From NCBI RefSeq assembly GCF_022012475.1, contig NZ_JAKLWS010000013.1, positions 57,250 through 121,249 on the forward strand: a DNA stretch of 64,000 nt. Direction: 5' to 3'. Below are positions 60,599 through 64,000 of this stretch, one piece after another; the stretch's first letter is position 1; the number at the start of each line of letters is the position of its first letter. The notes under the pieces are model-generated. The model ran no database searches. It saw nothing but the letters and a program-made list of their open reading frames with translations, and was not told the origin of the DNA. Made by a program: the position numbers and the translations under genes. This stretch comes from Rhodohalobacter sulfatireducens. Lineage in GTDB: Bacteria; Bacteroidota; Rhodothermia; Balneolales; Balneolaceae.

Positions 60599-61459
60599 TT
60601 ATTCTCTAACTTTTGCTGTCGCAAGACTCTTCAGGAGTTCTTTTACGGTATTTGTATGACCGGATAGTGACGGATTTATTCCATCGCTCAGGAAATACCA
60701 AGCCTCTGGTGGATTTCCCATTCTATGACCAAGTGGATCAACAATGTATCCTTTCTTGCCTGTAATCACTTCTCGCACGGAGGCTAAATCCTGATCATTG
60801 ATATCAAAATCAAAAAGCTCCATTTCATCCAAAAGTCCCGGAATAATGGGAGTGGGTGTAATCCAAATCGGCGGATTTTCTGTTACAGTGGCGATTGCAT
60901 CTTCTATAGTTGAGAGGTTTTCCCAAGATTCAGAAAGAGGAATGAGCGTTCGATTTTTAAAGTAGGATGGCCGAATCGTATCAAAAGTTCCCAGGTTTAC
61001 AATCACCCAGTCCGGCTCATGCGAAAGTACATCCCGATTCATTCTTCTCAGCGCTTCGGATGTTGTATTATAGGAAAGGCCTGCATTTATAAATCTAAAG
61101 TCAGCTCCTTCGATAGTTATGTCCAGAACATGTTTAAAAATCTCAAACCATCCCTGAAGATCATCAGTTGATGAGTCTCCAAAGGCAACAATCGTATCAT
61201 CTTTATCAAACGGTAGCTGATCTACCCATTCAAGTACATCTTCCTCTTTTAAAAGTTCGAGGGCAGATTCTTTTGCATTTTCAGCAAAAACGGAACGTAA
61301 ATTTTGTAATTCATCTACAGTGATACCCATCAAACCGGCAATCGATTCTTCGTTTTTTATTCCGGGAAGTAATGGAAAGTGTTTTTTAAGGTTTAAAAAT
61401 TGCAGTAAATATTTTTCTAGGGCTTCTTTCTCTTTATCAGTTGCTTTGTGTTCAGACAT
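60599..61459 (-). CDS. SGNH/GDSL-type hydrolase
   Basis: 286 residues, without a signal peptide. A helical N-terminal region (about 1-85) precedes the hydrolase: block I GDSSTDD (about 93-99; nucleophile Ser in GDSS rather than GDSL), NAG near 126 (block II), NLGTFD (about 150-155; block III) and DGINPSLSGH (about 260-269; Asp/His pair). It probably hydrolyses esters, for example acetylated sugars or lipids, in the cytoplasm. The gene starts directly after the sirtuin stop (TAA|ATG), so the two are translated from one mRNA. Confidence 0.8.
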   Translation of the reverse strand: MSEHKATDKEKEALEKYLLQFLNLKKHFPLLPGIKNEESIAGLMGITVDELQNLRSVFAENAKESALELLKEEDVLEWVDQLPFDKDDTIVAFGDSSTDDLQGWFEIFKHVLDITIEGADFRFINAGLSYNTTSEALRRMNRDVLSHEPDWVIVNLGTFDTIRPSYFKNRTLIPLSESWENLSTIEDAIATVTENPPIWITPTPIIPGLLDEMELFDFDINDQDLASVREVITGKKGYIVDPLGHRMGNPPEAWYFLSDGINPSLSGHTNTVKELLKSLATAKVRE

Positions 61460-62149
61460 TTATCTGTTATTTAATAATTTTTTTGCTAGTGAAGGGAGCC
61501 CAATCGCCGCTTTTTCCTGAATATGCTCCCAATCTGAGGTGATTCGCATTTCAGTTTCTGACGGATCAACTAAGTATTTTGAGATACCATTGGGTGAATA
61601 GTTTACAAGACTGGCAGCAGGATAGACTGCTAATGATGTTCCAACAACGATAAAAATATCGGCATCTACCACTACTTCAACAGCCTTTTGAATCATTGGA
61701 ACGGCTTCACCAAACCAGACTACATTAGGTCGGAGTTGTGATCCATCTGCGGCTTTATCGCCTAGTTTAATGGGATCTGCTCCAATTTCAGTTATCAGAT
61801 CAGGATCCTCTTCACTTCTCGCTTCACTCAATAAACCATGCAGGTGAATAACGTTTGTCGATCCGGCTCGTTCATGAAGATTATCTACATTTTGAGTAAC
61901 AACAGTGACATCAAATTCCTCTTCGAGATTTGCAATTGCATGATGTCCGGGATTTGGATCAACTTCAAAAACTTGCTCTCTCCTCTTGTTGTAAAAATCC
62001 AGGACTTTCTCTTTATCGCGATTCCAACCATCTATAGAGGCTACCTCATAAATATCATAACCTTCCCATAAACCGCCGGCATCTCGAAATGTAGCCAGTC
62101 CACTATCGGCACTAATTCCTGCACCCGATAGAACGACAATGTGTGACAC
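61460..62149 (-). CDS. Sir2-family NAD-dependent deacylase (zinc-less, class III-like)
   Basis: 229 residues, starting at GTG 62149. NAD-binding SGAGISADSGLATFRD (about 8-23), TQNVDNLHERAG (about 85-96) and catalytic His in HLHG (about 102) are canonical. The FYNKRRE segment (about 53-59) provides the Tyr-x-x-Arg pair that class III sirtuins use to bind succinyl or malonyl lysine. The four zinc cysteines are absent; the small domain reads SEARSEEDPDL. It lies between the acyl-CoA dehydrogenase (15 bases upstream) and the SGNH hydrolase, so acyl-lysine metabolism would be a fitting theme. Confidence 0.88.
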   Translation of the reverse strand: MSHIVVLSGAGISADSGLATFRDAGGLWEGYDIYEVASIDGWNRDKEKVLDFYNKRREQVFEVDPNPGHHAIANLEEEFDVTVVTQNVDNLHERAGSTNVIHLHGLLSEARSEEDPDLITEIGADPIKLGDKAADGSQLRPNVVWFGEAVPMIQKAVEVVVDADIFIVVGTSLAVYPAASLVNYSPNGISKYLVDPSETEMRITSDWEHIQEKAAIGLPSLAKKLLNNR

Positions 62150-62164
62150 CTTAATAACCCTTAC

Positions 62165-63763
62165 TTATTGATTTACAAATTTGAGCCATGAACTGCTGTC
62201 ATCATAATCCTCAATAATGGCCGGTGTTTCTGCAAAAGAATAGGTAGAAAAGAGGGATTCAATTTCTGATTTCACAACTTTAAGGCTGTTGGAAATCATA
62301 TCGCTGTTAAATCCGCTTTCTCCAAGCTTGATGGTCATCTCCATAGAAACCAATCTACCAAGGGCCCTGCCAAGTTGAACCAGTTTCCGTTGAGCCATTT
62401 TAAAGTCTACATCAAAATTTAGGGTTTCTTCAAAATGCTCGGCAGAGTTCTCGGTTAGAGAATAATCACTCAAGAAATTGTAGAGATTTGTCTCTTTTGA
62501 TTTTCTCATCATTTTCAGAATAGATTCTGAAATTTGCTGATAGAGTATATCATTAGATCCTTCAAAAATTTGAAATGGCCGACTGTCAACCATAGCCCGG
62601 CCTGCAATATGGTCCAATCGATAACCTTTAGCGCCTACAAGCTGCAATAATGATTGAGAAGCTTCATGCATATAGTCCGTAACCACACTCTTAATTGAAT
62701 TTGCAGCTACATCCATTCGCGAGGTGTTTTGGTTAAGCGGAACATTTGTGCTTGTGAAGTAACTCATTGCAGAACTGATGGTAAAATACGACTGTAATTT
62801 CGCAAGTCTTTCTTTCACCTGGTCGTAATTAAAAAGACTCATACCTCCTACAATTCTAGTCTTACAGTGATCTAATGCCTCATCCATCATTCGTTTGAGG
62901 TGACCCGTACTCATGCCCGGGAATTGTAATCGGCTTCGATGTAAAATATCCAGCATCATTGTTACACCGGTTGTTTTCGGTTCTAAACGGTGTGATTCAG
63001 GTACCTCAATATCAATCTTGTTCTTACCGTATGGGAGCATGTATAAACCAAGATTTTGGTAGTACTCCTTTACATCTATTCCACCATTGGAACTATCGTG
63101 GATAAAGAATCCGATATCACGACCAAGTTCACCTTCATCATTTTTATAACCCCTGGCTGTGATTAACCAATAATCGGCCCAACCCGTCAGGCCTGCCCAG
63201 TGTTTAAGTCCGTCTATCTCATAGGACTTAGTATCTTCATGGTATTTGAAACCTGTTTGCATGCGCAAGGCATCTGATCCGAAGTCTGGCTCTGTGATCA
63301 TCAGCCCGCCCATATTTTTCCTTCGTAGAAAGTCTTTAAAGATCGTGCTTTTCGCCTCTTCTGATCCATAATTGGCTAATGGCTGTAAGAAAAGAGCACC
63401 ATTAATACCCATCATCAAAGAAAGAGGAAGGGATTGATAAGATGAAGCTTCCAGCATCGATAGTGCTTCGCTAGTTATAGCTCCCCGCCCATCATAATCT
63501 TCGGGTATAAAAGTTGATAGTGGATTACATTCCATAATTTCTCTCAAAATATATGGAGGTAACCCCCGTGTCATCAGAAGTTCGTCTTCATCATTTCTTT
63601 CACTAAAAAGTTCATTCAGTTTGTCCTTATAGTGGTCAATAAATGATTGTATATCTCTTTTAATATTCAATGTTTTGGTGATATCTAGACTCAATGGCTT
63701 ATTTTTTACTTTAGTTGATTGTCGAAAACTGTAAAATATAACGATTTTCCCACATTTTATCAT
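62165..63763 (-). CDS. Acyl-CoA dehydrogenase family protein
   Basis: 532 residues from ATG 63763; 63826 (TTG) is rejected because it lies in the U-tract of the 5S terminator. A TTG at 63694, about 30 bases after a TATATTTT box, would give a neater N-terminus. Three-domain acyl-CoA dehydrogenase fold: TEPDFGSDALRMQT (substrate/FAD loop, about 176-189), HWAGLTGWADYWL and the C-terminal FEGSNDILYQQISES (about 417-431). It oxidises an acyl-CoA in the cytoplasm. Co-oriented sirtuin and hydrolase genes follow. The extended N-terminal part means it is not a standard short-chain enzyme. Confidence 0.87.
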   Translation of the reverse strand: MIKCGKIVIFYSFRQSTKVKNKPLSLDITKTLNIKRDIQSFIDHYKDKLNELFSERNDEDELLMTRGLPPYILREIMECNPLSTFIPEDYDGRGAITSEALSMLEASSYQSLPLSLMMGINGALFLQPLANYGSEEAKSTIFKDFLRRKNMGGLMITEPDFGSDALRMQTGFKYHEDTKSYEIDGLKHWAGLTGWADYWLITARGYKNDEGELGRDIGFFIHDSSNGGIDVKEYYQNLGLYMLPYGKNKIDIEVPESHRLEPKTTGVTMMLDILHRSRLQFPGMSTGHLKRMMDEALDHCKTRIVGGMSLFNYDQVKERLAKLQSYFTISSAMSYFTSTNVPLNQNTSRMDVAANSIKSVVTDYMHEASQSLLQLVGAKGYRLDHIAGRAMVDSRPFQIFEGSNDILYQQISESILKMMRKSKETNLYNFLSDYSLTENSAEHFEETLNFDVDFKMAQRKLVQLGRALGRLVSMEMTIKLGESGFNSDMISNSLKVVKSEIESLFSTYSFAETPAIIEDYDDSSSWLKFVNQ

Positions 63764-63822
63764 TCCCGGTGTTACCAGAACGTCTCTCTTTTTATTTACG
63801 TCTGTATTAAGATGAGTTTTAA

Positions 63823-63860
63823 ACAAAAAAAGCCTCCGAGTGGGTTACACTGGAGGCTTT
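63823..63860 (-). terminator. Terminator of the rRNA operon
   Basis: Arms AAAGCCTCC (63829-63837) and GGAGGCTTT (63852-63860) give a 9-bp stem with a 14-base loop; on the minus strand it runs into TTTTTTTG. It lies 19 bases after the 5S rRNA. Confidence 0.9.
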
Positions 63861-63878
63861 GTTGGGAAAAAAAAAGGG

Positions 63879-63988
63879 ATGAGGCGACGACCTACTCTAC
63901 CCCGTTTGGAGTACCATCGGCGCTGCGGAGCTTAACGGCCGTGTTCGGGATGGGAACGGGTGGGGCCTCCGCGCGATAATCACCTCAT
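63879..63988 (-). rRNA. rrf: 5S ribosomal RNA
   Basis: On the minus strand the 110-base segment shows the conserved 5S features CCCGTTCCCATCCCGAACAC (loop B/C region) and GTAGAGTAGGTCG near the 3' end. The 5' ATGAGGTGAT pairs with the 3' GTCGCCTCAT to form helix I. It is the last gene of an rRNA operon whose 16S and 23S genes lie beyond the right edge. Confidence 0.97.
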
Positions 63989-64000
63989 CAATTTCATAAG

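Overview
The window reads as a chromosomal segment of a Gram-negative, Bacteroidota-related bacterium, most likely Balneolota (Balneolales). This is inferred, not proven. The support is the gene set: fused NagB/PIG-L and E1 alpha/beta proteins, a stand-alone atpD-atpC pair, DUF5117-type metalloprotease, 6-bladed propeller lipoprotein, GH92/GH127 glycosidases and a zinc-less sirtuin. GC content looks moderate. Both A/T-rich leaders and clear AGGAG ribosome binding sites occur, and several genes use TTG or GTG starts. No phage, insertion sequence or CRISPR array was seen.

Layout. 1-6150: part of a type IV pilus/type II secretion-like locus, with fused PilM/N-SPOR, fused PilO/P and a short secretin, facing three pilin-like or PilX-like genes on the other strand. 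6408-24993: housekeeping and envelope genes (methyltransferase, OsmC, adenine deaminase, DUF5117 metalloprotease, atpDC, rsmB, valS, hflKC), then a BlaI/M56 signalling pair behind two operator-like palindromes and a propeller lipoprotein. 25280-26982: a small accessory island with a DUF4258/YgiT-like toxin-antitoxin pair, two translationally coupled mini-genes, a ParE/antitoxin pair and an antitoxin-like remnant. 27136-32806: amidohydrolase lipoprotein, small membrane protein, YyaL-type thioredoxin-domain protein and a crotonase.

32803-49017 is a glycan-use region: LacI regulator, GH20 hexosaminidase, ROK kinase, NagB/PIG-L fusion, galactokinase, sodium/sugar symporter, GH2 beta-galactosidase and GH92 alpha-mannosidase. 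Together they could trim complex N-glycan-like or other GlcNAc/galactose/mannose glycans outside the cytoplasm and feed GlcNAc and galactose to glycolysis. A LacI-type operator overlaps the promoter-like box of nagB. No SusC/SusD pair and no nagA are present here. 49360-52581 is a glycerol module (frameshifted glpK, glpD). 52758-62149 holds AlkD, GH127, branched-chain 2-oxoacid E1 fusion with hisC, an SDR, an unknown exported protein, an SGNH hydrolase and a sirtuin. The window ends with an acyl-CoA dehydrogenase and a 5S rRNA, the 3' end of an rRNA operon on the minus strand.

Intergenic gaps carry several families of short palindromic repeats (REP-like), the clearest with cores CCGTTGGCTTCAGCCAACGG and GTGGCTTTAGCCAC. 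They are the main repeated structure not explained by genes.
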